Shown one piece after another: positions 10,283-21,240 of a stretch of DNA of 64,000 nucleotides. The translations under genes and the position numbers were made by a program. Source of the stretch: Medicago truncatula. Its lineage: Eukaryota > Streptophyta > Magnoliopsida > Fabales > Fabaceae. Positions within the stretch are counted from its first letter, which is position 1. Every line of letters begins with the position of its first letter. The notes below the pieces were generated by a model, which worked only from the letters and a program-made list of their open reading frames with translations, was not told where the DNA came from and ran no database searches. The stretch is taken from contig NC_053047.1 of assembly GCF_003473485.1 (NCBI RefSeq), forward strand, positions 14,968,001 to 15,032,000. Reading direction: 5' to 3'.

Positions 10283-13200
10283 ATGAAAAGAAGAATCACA
10301 AAGCTTCTAAGCCTCTCATTTTCATCTCTACAATCTCAAATTCAAAATCATCACCAACCACTCTCAAAATCACTACCACCAACTTCTTCTTTCTCAACAT
10401 TTTCCAACTCTGAAAGAGATTCACTCATTCTCCAACAGTTCAAACAAAGAAAACTCAAAGGGTCATCAAATTCAGTTTTAAATTCAAGTTTTGATGATAC
10501 TAATGATGAGAAAATGATTCAAAATGGTTTGAAAAATGGTACTATGGTGGTTGGTGGCTTTAAGGAGTTGGGTATGAGTGATGAGCTGATTGAGGTTATG
10601 GAAGAGATTGGAGAGTTTGTGCCAAGTGAGATACAGTGTGTTGTTATTCCAACTATTTTGGATGGGAAGAGTTTGTTGTTGAGTTCACCTTCTCAGCATG
10701 ATAGGACTTTGGCTTACTTGTTGCCTCTTATTCAGGTTCATGAAATTCTCTTTTCTTACATAAGGTTTTGAGCCTTTTCAATTTTTAAGGTTTTTTATTT
10801 AGTGAATGTTTGATTCTGATGTGAAAAAATTGGTTTTGAATGAACTGGTTTTAGTTAAAAGTGAGTTGAATGTATAGCAGTGTATGTTTGGTTCTGCGGT
10901 TACAACAATTGATTTTAAATGCATTGATGTTGTGAAATTGATTTTATCCAAACATAATGTTTGTTGTGAAATAAATAATTGACTGTAATTAAAACCAATA
11001 CTAGATTATGTTTGGGTAAAAAACTGCATACAATAAACCAAAATGGTGGGACCCTTTCTCAGACTCTGTGTATGCGGGAGCTGTAGTTCACTAGACTACC
11101 CCCTTTTAAGTTGAACAGTGTTAAGTATGAAACTTAACACTGTTTTAAGTTAGAATTGATTCTAATGCAAAATCAAATCTAATAGTCATAGCCCGAACCT
11201 GTCAAACTTAACTATAAGTCTCTAGATTCAATTTTGTCTCCTCCAAAAGTGGAACTCCTTGTGAGATTGGCGTTGATTATAAAGTGCTAATAAGGAGATA
11301 GAAGACTTGTTTGATGAATATTTGTGATAGAGGCAAGATACAATGCTAGCTAGGGACAACTGTGTTTTGTCATTTTAAAAATTTCTTAAAATGCTGAATA
11401 TGTTTCGAAAGGTTGTAAAAGAGAATAGCGAAGGAAATATTGAATTTATATTGTATCATGTTTTTTAGTTGAAGTGAAAATGAAACCAGAAAACATGGAA
11501 AACAGATCCTAAATTAAGGTTTTTGCCAATGTTTTAAATAATGGTCCGTGACCACGATTTGGACTGTGACATAGAGGTGTTTGATATGTCCAAAACAGCA
11601 GCCACATTTGACCGTGGTTCTCCGAAATATTAAGCATCACGACACCATCACAACTGTTATCACAACCACTATCTTGGTTTACATTTTGAAAAAAAAATGG
11701 TTTTGATTTCATTTATTTCAGGTTGATGTTAAGGTAAACTGTTCTATATTGGTTCCTCATTATTGTCTTGCACTGTAAAATCACACAGAAGATTTCTCAG
11801 TATCATATTCCAAATTCATTATGCCAACTTGTTTCATCCTTTTGAAACACTGTCCATTATTTATGATAGTTAATCCTATTGTTTTGTTCCTTCTACTTTC
11901 ATTATTTCCTTGTCTAAAGATGCTGCGACGAGATAGAGAGTTGCTTGGTTCAAATTCAAAGTATCCTCGAGCCGTTGTTCTTTGTGCTTCAGAGGAGAAA
12001 GTTGAACAGGTCACTCTATCCCAACTACATACTATCATGATCTTGTCTGATTAGTTCTATGGAGTATGCATCTTCAATTCTTGATTGGGTTTTGATTTTT
12101 ACAACTTGGTTTGCATTGCAGTGTTTTAATGCTGCAAGATATATCATCCATAATGCAGAAGTGAAGTCCGCAAAGAATCGTGCTTCATCAGATACCGAAA
12201 AGTCAAATTCCTCAATTGGCTTGATGATTGGAACTCCTCATGAGATCCTTCAATACATTGAAGAGGGGACTATTGTTCCTGCTGAATTAAAATGCTTGGT
12301 TAGTGTCACTTATTTATGAATACGTTAATATATTTTTTGTCTTCCAATTTATGCTAATATCCTGTTTTAGTCTCTATAGGAAAAAGTATCTTCATTTCAG
12401 TCTCTATGGAATTAATTTATCTACACTGTCAGTGTATGGTAATATGAGGTTGTTGCGTTGGATGTGTGGTAAGACTAGAGAGGAATTTGAAATGACCATA
12501 TTAGAGGGAGTTGAGGTAGCACCTATCGTAGAAAAGATGGTGGAAACAAACTTAGGTGGTTTGGACATGTAGAGAGAAGACCTATAGACTTTGTAGTAAG
12601 GAGAATAGATCAGATGGAGGATAGTCAGATCACTAGAGAGTAGAGACAAAGGAGGACCTAAAAAAACTGTCACAGAAACTCTTAAGAAAGATTTAGAGAT
12701 TAATAAATTAGATCCAAATATGGTTTATGATATAACATTAGGGTGTAATTTGATCCATGTTTAGTAGGAAAGTTATCAAGGTCTTATATTTAGAGATGAA
12801 TGTTGAATTTTTTTAACTTTAGGGACCAAAGCTGAACATTAATATATGTGAACAGACTAAAAACATAAATAACCCTAGTAAACTATGTAAAGACTTTCAG
12901 GTTATCAGTTCTTGGGAGCTCCAAACATTAATTAAATTTGTGTTTTTCATTTTCCTTAAGTAGGTATTGGACGAAGCAGATTCCATGCTTGGTAGCAGCA
13001 ACCTTGGTCCTGAAATTAATAAAATTATCAGACCATTACAACATAATGAATCAAAATCCAGTGTCAAAAGATTGCAAACGATCATGGCAATTTCAACTAT
13101 AGCTGAGGTATGATTAGTAGATGAACACAGTGTTTTAGTATTTCAACTATTGCATGCTTAGGCTTCCATCATACTGGTGTGCTTATGAATTGATCCTTTC

Positions 13201-13372
13201 CGTATGGCAGGTTTTGGGTGAAGATTCGCCGATTGTGAAACGACTTGAGCGTGATCATGCCGGAAATATTTCTGCATTGTCTGTGGAAATGGAAGAAACA
13301 GAAGTTTTTCATTTGACAGAGTCTCTGGATGCTCTTAAGAAAAAATTGGAAGAAGCCATGAATTCCCTTTAG
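10283..13372 (+). CDS. Degenerate DEAD-box protein (RH39-like RecA1 half) with MLLE-like C-terminus, five exons
   Basis: Exons 10283-10735, 11920-12009, 12122-12298, 12964-13107 and 13211-13372, all phase 0 with GT..AG borders, join to 341 codons. Residues 1-40 are Arg/Ser-rich and could be an organelle transit peptide. A Q-motif context follows (F93, then P-S-E-I-Q at 114-118). The motif I position (134-142) reads SSPSQHDRT where RH39-type helicases have GSHTGSGKT, so the Walker A glycines and lysine are gone. Motif Ia is changed to ASEEK, the TPGR motif to TPHE, motif II is intact as LDEAD (242-246), and motif III is lost. The RecA2 domain is absent. Residues 289-341 instead resemble a PABP MLLE domain (EMEETEVFHL, ESLDALKKKLEEAM). 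ATPase activity is therefore unlikely; a binding or regulatory role is inference. Introns carry an Au SINE piece and a LINE piece. Family usual length is about 600 residues. Confidence 0.8.
11016..11106 (+). mobile_element. Au-type SINE, 5'-truncated
   Basis: In intron 1 of the DEAD-box-like gene. It matches the 3' half of the Au SINE family: a tgcatacaataaacc context, gggaccc, then gtatgcgggagctgtagttca and a pyrimidine tail. The tRNA-related part is missing. Confidence 0.65.
12440..12770 (+). mobile_element. RTE-type LINE 3' fragment
   Basis: In intron 3 of the DEAD-box-like gene. The translation RWMCGKTREEFEMT..., then VEVAPIVEKMVET, and further degraded sequence matches the conserved 3' end of plant RTE-like reverse transcriptases (usual pattern RWMCGHTR...VGVAPIEEKM...RWFGHV). 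Short, with stops, and not active. Confidence 0.7.
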
Positions 13373-14076
13373 AGATAACACTAACATTTCGGTGTACAAT
13401 TTCTCTAGGTTTGTGTAATATTTTACTGTAAATTACGAGTAATATAATTATATTTTCGCACCGAATCATAGAAATGGCATCGAGGAGGTGTTACAGTTAC
13501 TATATTAAAACGCACGTCCAACAAAAACATCATAATCAGTGTAGCTTTAAATTCTTGATTGAACATAGACATACTATTTACATTTTTAAAATATCTAAGG
13601 TAACTTTAAAGAAAGTCGCCGAGTGAACAAGGGATATCAAACACTATATGTTCAGTCTTTTCGGTATGAATAGGAAATTCTAAGAAAGTTAAGCAACAAA
13701 CTTCTCTGATTTATGAAATGAATTAAGTGATTTAGTCTGGCTGAAGCAACTAATTGTCCACAACATATAGTGTTTGACATAGTCATGGTTAAAAACATAC
13801 ATATTAATCCTTCTGCTTCATAAACTACGGCTATATACGTTGCAGTAGTCACATTTTTATTGTCATGATATGAATTTTACATGAAAGCATAACTTTATTT
13901 ATAATACAGATGGTTATAAGACATCCATATTTCTAACTATGATCCAATATTTCTAGCTATGAAGGTCTTGGGTCTCACCAACTCTTTGAGTCTATGCTCC
14001 CAACAATTTTTTTTGGGATGAAAAATAGATTGGTAAGAACACTAGAGCAAATTTAAGAGATAGTTGAAAACATTTT
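13373..14076. other. 3' flank of the DEAD-box-like gene
   Basis: The first 100 bases are the 3' UTR. A short inverted pair (aaacactatatgtt near 13637 and its complement near 13764) is present but too short to define an element. Nothing else is recognisable. Confidence 0.4.
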
Positions 14077-14356
14077 TAATTATGGCAAAGGGATGAACCA
14101 CGACGAGGTTGTGAAAATGATATCTCTTGGACACAAACAATCAATCTGATTACGACGATCAGATAGAGTTTCTTGGTTCAAATTCAAACCTCCCGAGTTG
14201 TTGTGGTTTGTGTGCAATCGAGAGCACAAACAACAACAACTCTGGCAATTTGTATTTGAACCAAGCAACATTATCCTCGTCATCGTAATCAGATTGTTTG
14301 TGCCAAGAGATATCATTTTCACAACATCTTCGTGGTTCATCCCTTTGCCATGATTA
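14077..14356. repeat. 280-bp imperfect hairpin, partly similar to exon 2 of the neighbouring DEAD-box-like gene
   Basis: The left arm (14077-14215) and right arm (14221-14356) are inverted copies of each other over about 135 nt, roughly 85 % alike, with a loop of only about 5 nt. The loop-proximal 50 nt of each arm resemble exon 2 at about 11930-11995 (shared run cttggttcaaattcaaa in the left arm). Neither arm shows a target duplication that I can define. It could be a foldback element with chance similarity, or an inverted gene duplication. Confidence 0.75.
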
Positions 14357-14793
14357 AATAGAAAAAATGAATGAACTTTGATTATATGGCCAAATAATCA
14401 TATTAATCCGTTGAAAATAACAGCCAATAAGATCTAAATGTTCTTAAAAGAAAATATTCATATTATAAATTGGTTTATATGATTGTATACCTAATCTACC
14501 AACCTAGAGATATGGCCTAATAAATTTAAAAATGTTAAGGAAAGTTATATAGGCATTCAAGCTATGCCTCCCTTATCCTCGTGATTTTAGCTTAATTGAC
14601 ATGAACAATACATAATATATTCAAAGTTCGGGATTTTCAAACCCCGGTCACCACCCAAAAAGCTATGCCTACCTTTAAAATTCAAATTTCATGGATTAAA
14701 AATTGTAAATCCCTATAAAGTTATACAATCATCCCATCCATTAACGGCATGAAAAATTCGCATAAAACCATTACTAACTTATTCTTTAATTTT

Positions 14794-15059
14794 TATATCT
14801 CAAACATCAAACGACAAAGAACAATAAAACTATATGAGTTAAGCTTCAACGTTTTTCTAGTGATAACTGTGTTGTTTTTAAATGCAACAATTACTTGAGT
14901 CCACTCCATTCATATGCCGGTTACCCAACCGACACATAAATGGTGGAGCCCAAGTAATATCAGCCTTTAAAAATAACACAATACCGACCGACATGGAAAC
15001 ATTGAAGCTTAATTTTTCTACAGTTTTATTGTTCACGTCGTTTGATGTTTGAGATATAA
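14794..15059. mobile_element. Foldback MITE, 266 bp
   Basis: Almost the whole unit is one palindrome. The arms start tatatctcaaacatcaaacg and meet at a central ggttacccaacc near 14926. TA flanks on both sides are compatible with a mariner-type duplication. No ORF. Confidence 0.75.
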
Positions 15060-15141
15060 AAGCTGAAGAAAAAAATGTTTAGTGTTTCTTAAAGTCTCAA
15101 ATAGTTGTGTATATACAAGAAGAACTTGTGTTAATCTTATA

Positions 15142-15384
15142 CTCCCTCCATCCCAAATTGTACGATGTTTTGGTCATTTCATACGTATTAAGAAATGTAA
15201 TTAATATTGTGTGGGGAAGAGAAATTATGAGTTGTTTTACAAAATTATCCTTAATAAATGGTATGGAAAAGATAAATGAAATAATTGAAAGAAGAAGGAG
15301 TAATTAATAGTTAAGGATATAATAGGAAAAGTAACATTAATATTTCATTGGTTCCAAAGCGACATACAATTTGGGATGGGGGAG
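15142..15384. mobile_element. Stowaway-type MITE, 243 bp
   Basis: Inverted ends ctccctccatcccaaattgt / acaatttgggatgggggag are flanked by TA at 15140-15141 and 15385-15386. The short ORF across its middle is not a gene. Confidence 0.85.
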
Positions 15385-15560
15385 TATATGCAGTCCATTG
15401 GTAACTTGCTGGAACGTGCAAAAACTAATTCCTAGTAATTAGGATTGATCAACGGATGATCCCTAGTTATTAGGATTGACCAATTATATGTATTGCGTTT
15501 AATTAGTCATGAAAAAGCACGTGAAGGTAGCTAGCTATATGATTTAGTCAAAAGAGCCGA

Positions 15561-15660
15561 TTAATATAATAAATAAATAAACTAATAACTAACTTTAAAA
15601 TAAATTTCAAGATTAAAAATACAACAATTTACCAGAATATATTTTAAAGTTTTTGGTGTT
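15561..15660. repeat. 100-bp direct repeat, copy 1
   Basis: This stretch recurs at about 16560-16659 with only two or three differences, 1 kb away in the same orientation. The SINE at 15833 lies between the copies. It does not start TG or end CA, so it does not look like an LTR pair. Confidence 0.8.
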
Positions 15661-15832
15661 GCTAAGAATGGTGAAACATCGATGCATAAACATTTGTCAA
15701 AAAAAAAAAAAATCAATGCATAAATATTAATGTCTTTTGGACAATGAACTAGCATATAAAACAAATGAAATTTGAGCCATTAGATATGACGTGATTAACC
15801 TCATTTTGTTTGCGAGTAAATAACTTCATCAC

Positions 15833-15964
15833 GTCCCTGTGAGTATAGCTCAGTTGGCAGGGACAATGCATTGTTATATGTAGGGGTTGGAGTTCGAATC
15901 CCAAACACCCACTTATTCACCTTATAAGGTGAATTCTAACCACCAGACTACCTAACAAAAAAAA
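15833..15964 (+). mobile_element. tRNA-derived SINE with target-site duplication
   Basis: Box A context gagtatagctcagttggc, box B ggagttcgaatcc, and a tail of about ten A. It is flanked by perfect 11-bp duplications aacttcatcac (15822-15832 and 15965-15975). Same family as the unit at 9805. This is a transposable element, not a functional tRNA gene. Confidence 0.9.
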
Positions 15965-15975
15965 AACTTCATCAC

Positions 15976-16559
15976 TCACATTGATATATATTGGACAAAA
16001 ATTCACGTCCTTGATATATAATATCAAACAAACAAACTCATAAACTAACAAAATAATTCATCATGATGTTCAAACTTCCGTGAGAGCCTACATCGGTTTG
16101 GATTATCACATTAGACTGAAAGAAATTACACAAGTGAGATTCACTTCAGATCTTCTTTCAAAGTCTTAAGGCATTATGTACATGAGTAATCTCTTTTATA
16201 TGTTGCTCACATCTACTCTTGCTTACAATATGGAATTTAAACTCAAACTTTACACATTAACATCCCTCCATTATGTGTCAAAATCTTCATGTCCGTGATC
16301 CACCACCAAGAAGCACTCCCGCTCCCCCTGCAATATTGAAACGGGATGTGATACCATTGGAATTTCTGAAGGAGCATACACCAGTGTAGATAGACAATTT
16401 GGAGAAAGAGTAACCATGCAAGTGAGAATGATACCACCACATCTTCATCCAAAAATTTAAGGCTTACATATAATATTTTTGTTAACTAACACTTGATACA
16501 TCACAATATTCTCTCTCAAATATGACGAAATTTTAGTCTGTGCTTGGCACGGGTGTCCA
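15976..16559. other. Intergenic DNA, unassigned
   Basis: Low-complexity and AT-rich sequence. A somewhat more complex patch at about 16250-16450 translates on the minus strand for 69 codons but resembles nothing I recognise. No repeat ends found. Confidence 0.35.
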
Positions 16560-16659
16560 TACTAATATAATAAATAAATAAACTAATAACTAACTTTAAA
16601 ATAAATTTCAAGATTTAAAATACAACAATTTACCAGAATATATTTTAAAGTTCTTGGTG
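16560..16659. repeat. 100-bp direct repeat, copy 2
   Basis: Second copy of the stretch at 15561-15660; the sequences diverge immediately after the shared ttggtgtt. Confidence 0.8.
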
Positions 16660-17130
16660 TTCATAGTGACCGAACAAGCGCTTGGTCGTCGCCTTGTCAA
16701 TCAAAAGAGGGGTGCCCACCGCACTTGCAATCTCACGAAGCGTACGCTCCATTCAATACTCCTGAGGCAATTCAAGTAATCGGATCCACACTTGTGCATG
16801 TGTGTTTCGCTGAGTATGCATGTTGAAGTCCTTTGACCACTCAAATAGTCTAAGAACACCCGGCCTCAAGTTCATCGTTCCCGCAGTCCAAACAGTGTGC
16901 ATATCTGTTTCATTGCAAAAGAAAAATTCATAGAATCCCCTTCCGAGAGCATGCTCCATGCCCCTCCTGTTTCTGTAGTTTTGTTTCAATTTCCCTTGTA
17001 GTATACGGTTTGTCTCCCTTTGTTTCAATATCATATGATTGTTTAAAACACAACAATGGTGGCATGGATTGACTATGTAAGGAAAAACACAACAATGGAA
17101 AAGTCCCAAACTAAATATGGGATACACACC
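16660..17130 (-). mobile_element. LINE ORF1-like fragment (DUF4283 domain)
   Basis: On the minus strand a reading frame contains WTAGTMNLRPGVLRLFEW, then HAQVWIRLLELPQEY and, after one in-frame stop (TGA where W is usual), MERTLREIASAVGTPLLID. This is the DUF4283 region found in ORF1 of plant L1 LINEs and related gag-like proteins. Both ends are missing, so it is a fragment with no host function suggested. Confidence 0.65.
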
Positions 17131-17679
17131 AGATCAATAATTGTTTTTCAAATGGGGGCCTAATTTAGTAATGGGACTAACCTAAATTGAATACGGTCCA
17201 TTCAATTTTTTAACGGATTAAACACTTCATGTTTGTTCTTCCATGGGGACCTAGTTAGTAATGAGATTAACCTAAAAAGGAAATGTTTATTCCGACGTAG
17301 GGAGCATTCTGATAGCTTGAAGTTGATAAACCCCCTTCAGGTACTCGGTCATCACGATGAGACGTCCGTCCTTCAAGGGAACAAAATTCAATGGACGGAA
17401 CTCTTTAGAGATCCACACAAAAAGAGTCAATTGTCAAATCAGCCCCTCAATTTGGTAGGAGCATTAATCGATGTTGAATTCGATACAACTCTTACTAAGG
17501 TACCTTGTCATCCAAGGCCGGACCTTTGGGGTGTGCAAGGAGTTCAATAGAACTGGCCTTGCCAAGGTATGGACCTCAAAAAGAAAATTTAGGGCTATTA
17601 GAATTGTGTCCTCTTGCTTTTGATTTTAAGTTTTTTTTGGGAGGGTGGTTTGAGGTTCATCATGTATACGGTAGTGATT
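17131..17679. other. Intergenic DNA left of the AGP array
   Basis: Mixed-composition sequence without recognisable genes. Short ORFs at 17233-17550 and 17505-17759 have no features and look like chance frames. Confidence 0.35.
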
Positions 17680-18458
17680 TTCACATTTGGGTGTACCGCA
17701 TATATACGACACCTTGTATTTATCTTTTAAAAAATTTAAATAGAACATTGTTCTTTTAATAAAAATACATTTTTATTTTATTATGGGCCTCTATTCACTT
17801 GCAGAGCCGAGCCTCTGGATTTGAAAGAACGGCCCTGCTGTCATCATGAGCCACAACATTCGCTTGTCTCCTAGAGAAGTCAACCCTGGAGTTTTTTTTT
17901 CTTCTTTAAAACAAAAATTGATTGTTTTCATACACAATTTGTTTATTTGTTACATGAAAATTTAAACTTCCATAAAACAAAATTGGATTCCTTATAATAG
18001 TGGTTCTAAGATAAGATCTGTTGAAGATTTGAGATACTACAAATTGACAATTGTTTGTTACGAGAGAAATAAAAAAAAAAAAAAAAGAGAAAAATTAGAT
18101 ACAATTCTTAAAGTGCTTTTCGTACGATTCTTAACTTAAAATACATATTTTTTGGATATAACAAAACTTTGAGAAAATTATGAATTTGAGGAAATCATCG
18201 TGAATTTAGTTAAGAAACCATACGAAAAACACCTAAGGAATTGTGCTTAAGTTTTCTAAAAAAATAAAAACCTTTTACAATTATTTTTTTTAAGTCAAAA
18301 AAGCCCTTGACAATTGCTTAATTTGTTATGGGAAAAGACGGATATTTTCCTAAGTAATGCTTCTGTTGATCTAAAATAAATCCTATCAATACAAATCTAA
18401 AAATAATCCAACTGAAAACAGAATTAGCCTAGAAACGCGAAGACGCAATTAAGCTTTC
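17680..18458. repeat. AGP upstream block, unit 1
   Basis: Sequence shared with the upstream DNA of units 2 and 6, including the phrase gcagagccgagcctctg (about 17803) and the promoter-proximal part from about 17895 (acaatttgtttatttgttac). The left edge of this homology marks the left border of the tandem array. Confidence 0.8.
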
Positions 18459-18543
18459 TATAAATAGATATAACCTTCCAACCCAAATATTCATAAGAAT
18501 TTAACCCTAATATTCCCATTCTCCATCATAATTCTACTCTACT
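18459..18543 (+). promoter_or_regulatory. Core promoter and leader of AGP gene 1
   Basis: TATA box tataaata at 18459-18466, 85 bp before the ATG. The leader contains ttaaccctaatattcccatt followed by a pyrimidine-rich run, nearly identical in all units that keep a promoter. Confidence 0.7.
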
Positions 18544-19125
18544 ATGGCTTCTTCCAAAACAGCTGTGTTGATGCTTTTGGTTGCACTGTTTCTGAGTTCC
18601 GCTGTTGCTCGATCACCACCATCATCACCCAAGTCTTCTCCGTTTCCATCACCAGTGGCGTCTCCTCCGGTACCTCTGAATAGTGCTCCCTCTCCTTCAC
18701 CGTCTGCTTCCTCTGGTTCTCCTGCTGCAGCTCCTGTTGTCGCTCCATCATGGATCTCTACCCCACCATCTCAAGGACCATCGCCTACTATTTCTCCTTC
18801 TGCTGCTGCTCCTGATGTGACTCCATCATCGATCTCTACTCCTCCATCTCAAGCACCATCGCCTGCGATTTCTCCCTCAGCTAACTCAACAGCATCTGCT
18901 CCCGTACCTGTGAAGAGCAGTCCTTCTATTTCACCGTCTGCCATCAACTCTCCATCATCTCCTCCTCAAGCTTCCCCCGCAGCCACTCCGGCCATCACTC
19001 CATCATCGATCTCTACCCCTCCTTCTAAAGCACCATCAACGTCCACGAACGACGCCGCTTTGAACAGATTTACCCTTGCCGGATCTGCTGCTGTCGTGGT
19101 TTTCGCTGCTGCTTTGATGATGTAG
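18544..19125 (+). CDS. Classical arabinogalactan protein, AGP gene 1
   Basis: Intronless, 193 residues. Residues 1-22 (MASSKTAVLMLLVALFLSS then AVA) form a signal peptide. The middle is almost only Pro, Ala, Ser and Thr, in SP, AP and TP pairs that in plants are hydroxylated and carry type II arabinogalactan. The last 20 residues (FTLAGSAAVVVFAAALMM) are the hydrophobic GPI-anchor signal, with a likely cleavage site in the preceding STSTNDA. The expected product is a plasma-membrane or cell-wall glycoprotein. Compared with its sisters this copy lacks the AISPSADSP module after FPSP and has PSWISTPP in its first 22-residue repeat. It shares that variant and its long 3' flank with gene 5. The specific biological role is unknown. 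Confidence 0.92.
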   Translation: MASSKTAVLMLLVALFLSSAVARSPPSSPKSSPFPSPVASPPVPLNSAPSPSPSASSGSPAAAPVVAPSWISTPPSQGPSPTISPSAAAPDVTPSSISTPPSQAPSPAISPSANSTASAPVPVKSSPSISPSAINSPSSPPQASPAATPAITPSSISTPPSKAPSTSTNDAALNRFTLAGSAAVVVFAAALMM

Positions 19126-21240
19126 AGAGTTAGGCTTAGTTTTTTTTTTGTATAGACGCTGAGTTTTGTTTTTAATCAAGAAATTTACATATTCCTGACT
19201 CTTGTTATTTTGTTTTTTATTACGAATTTACATGAATCTATTTCTGTTATTTGCTTGCAATTATTTTTTATACTAATATTTACGTTGTCGATTATTGTTT
19301 TGAACTCTACAACAAAACAAATTTATTGAAGAAGAAAAAAATTAACTCCATCAATGTTTTTTCGATTATGATGGACAAATGAGAGTAATTGAATGGAAAC
19401 CATAATCAAAAACCGAAGAAATTTAGTAATTGAATGTTTTTTCCACCAATGTTTATTTGTTTGGTGTATACTATTTCTACAGTCCTTTTTTCTTTGGTGC
19501 TAGATCAAACATGCTGTTTAAAAAAGGCTCAAAATATCCTGCTTATTTGGTTTTTCTTTGTGAGGAAATTTAGTATTTTTGCATTTAGGGTTTCTTTAAA
19601 CCATTGCCACGAAATTGAAAAGAGTTCATTTGATTTGTTAAGGATTAGAAGATCTATGTTATGGTTTGGTTTTGTTACTATAGTGAATAATTTTAAATGT
19701 ATTCTTCACTACTTTATGTATTTGTAATTTCTAATAGTAGTAGGATACAAGTACAGTGATTATGGTATGTTGTACATCTGAAAGACTGAGAATGTGTAGC
19801 GATTGCATACTTCATGGATATAGATGCTGAGTTAAATGAAGAGAAACTATAATTGTATACTTAATGGGTATAGATGCGGAGTTGATGGTATCTGCATAAA
19901 GAGTATCCTTGTGCGCTCTTTAAGGATTATAAAACAAGAACTTATTTTATAAAATAAGTCAAATGAATGGATGAACTTTTGTTGTTAAATATTCGGTAAT
20001 TATAATATTTTTAACAAAATTCCTTTTTTTTTTTTGAAATTGTATCCATGTATATTTGTTTATATCCACGAATACCTCAAAATTATCCACTTAACAGAGT
20101 TTGTTGTGGAATGAAAAGGCACGTCTATCATATTTATCCAATAGAAGAGACGGGGATTTCAAACTATTTGTGTCCATGAATATTAACTTCCGTCCTTGTT
20201 TTCAAACGATTGTCGAAAAAATTTAGACCATGTTTCAAGACTTTATGCCAGCGATGAATAACGATGTGGTTCAAGACCAATTATAAATAAAAATAATGTC
20301 AAGTGGGAACCAAATATCATTTACCACCTATGAATTATGATAGTGTTAACTTACTGCATATGAATGATATAGCCAAATATTTTAGTAGTAGGCGTTGAGG
20401 TAAAACACATTGCAGCCAACCAAATAGACCACAATATCAATTAAGTGGTATAACAATGATTTTGGTATTGAATAATTTAGAGATGATTTTTAGAAATTCT
20501 ATAAAAAAGTTAGAATTTATTTTGCGTTTGTTTACAAATATAAAAATCATTTTTTAAAAAAAATATTTTGTATGTTTCGATAAAACTGTATAAAAGAATT
20601 TTTTTTTTATACAAATCAGTTCAATCTTAACAACTTCTAATTGCTAACTAAAAAAATATTTTCCTATAAGTTACACTTAACAGCTTCTCATTCGAAGTTC
20701 CTTAAAAAAAAACTTCCCATTTGAATTTGTTTTTAGATTTTTTTAAACTTTTGATTTTTTTTTTTAAAAAACTTCTACCAAACGGATCCAATAGACTTAT
20801 AAGTGATTATTATTATTTTTTTAAAACTGATTTTTTACTTAAAAAATGTTTAACAAATGAGCTCTTAAACTGGCGATTAATAAGATTGGCTATATTATTA
20901 GTGTTATTGAACAATATAAGAATTTATATGATATTTGTTATATTTTTAGTAAAAGATAAACATAGTTTGTTACAATTTGAATTAGACTCATATATAAAAA
21001 TTGATTTTAAATATGTTAAATTGTTGGTTTTACTGATAAGATAAGAATTTATATAATATTTAAAAAAAAACAGAATTTATATTATATTTGTTATAATGTT
21101 AAATAACATTGTTTTTTATGATTTGAAAGCAAACCATATATGTACACCATTTTGAACTAGATTTTTTTCTTCTATTTTTACCCTTTAAATTATTTTATCA
21201 TTTTTATAATATTATTTAAGAGGTGTAAACAAATATTCTT
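19126..21240. repeat. AGP gene 1 3' flank
   Basis: Contains the 3' UTR and blocks repeated downstream of other units. One runs about 19500-19740 (also near 27560, 30600, 41110, 44820, 50720 and 54490); another starts with cgatgaataacgatgtgg at about 20252 (also near 31910 and 41217). The stretch to 21180 is closely similar to 40745-42185 downstream of gene 5. No gene is seen; the 107-codon frame at 20721 is AT-rich noise. Confidence 0.7.

Noticed and set aside
13633-13780. Short inverted pair with aaacactatatgtt
   Set aside because: About 16 bp arms, no target duplication and no body similarity; chance cannot be excluded.
14080-14340. 86-codon minus-strand frame across the hairpin
   Set aside because: It reads through both arms of an inverted repeat; no domain, start context or neighbour supports a gene.
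15833-15964. Functional tRNA gene
   Set aside because: Box A and B are present, but no cloverleaf can be formed, and an A tail and target duplications show it is a SINE.
18501-18510. aaccctaa as telomeric repeat relic
   Set aside because: A single unit, positioned identically in all AGP leaders; better explained as a conserved leader element.
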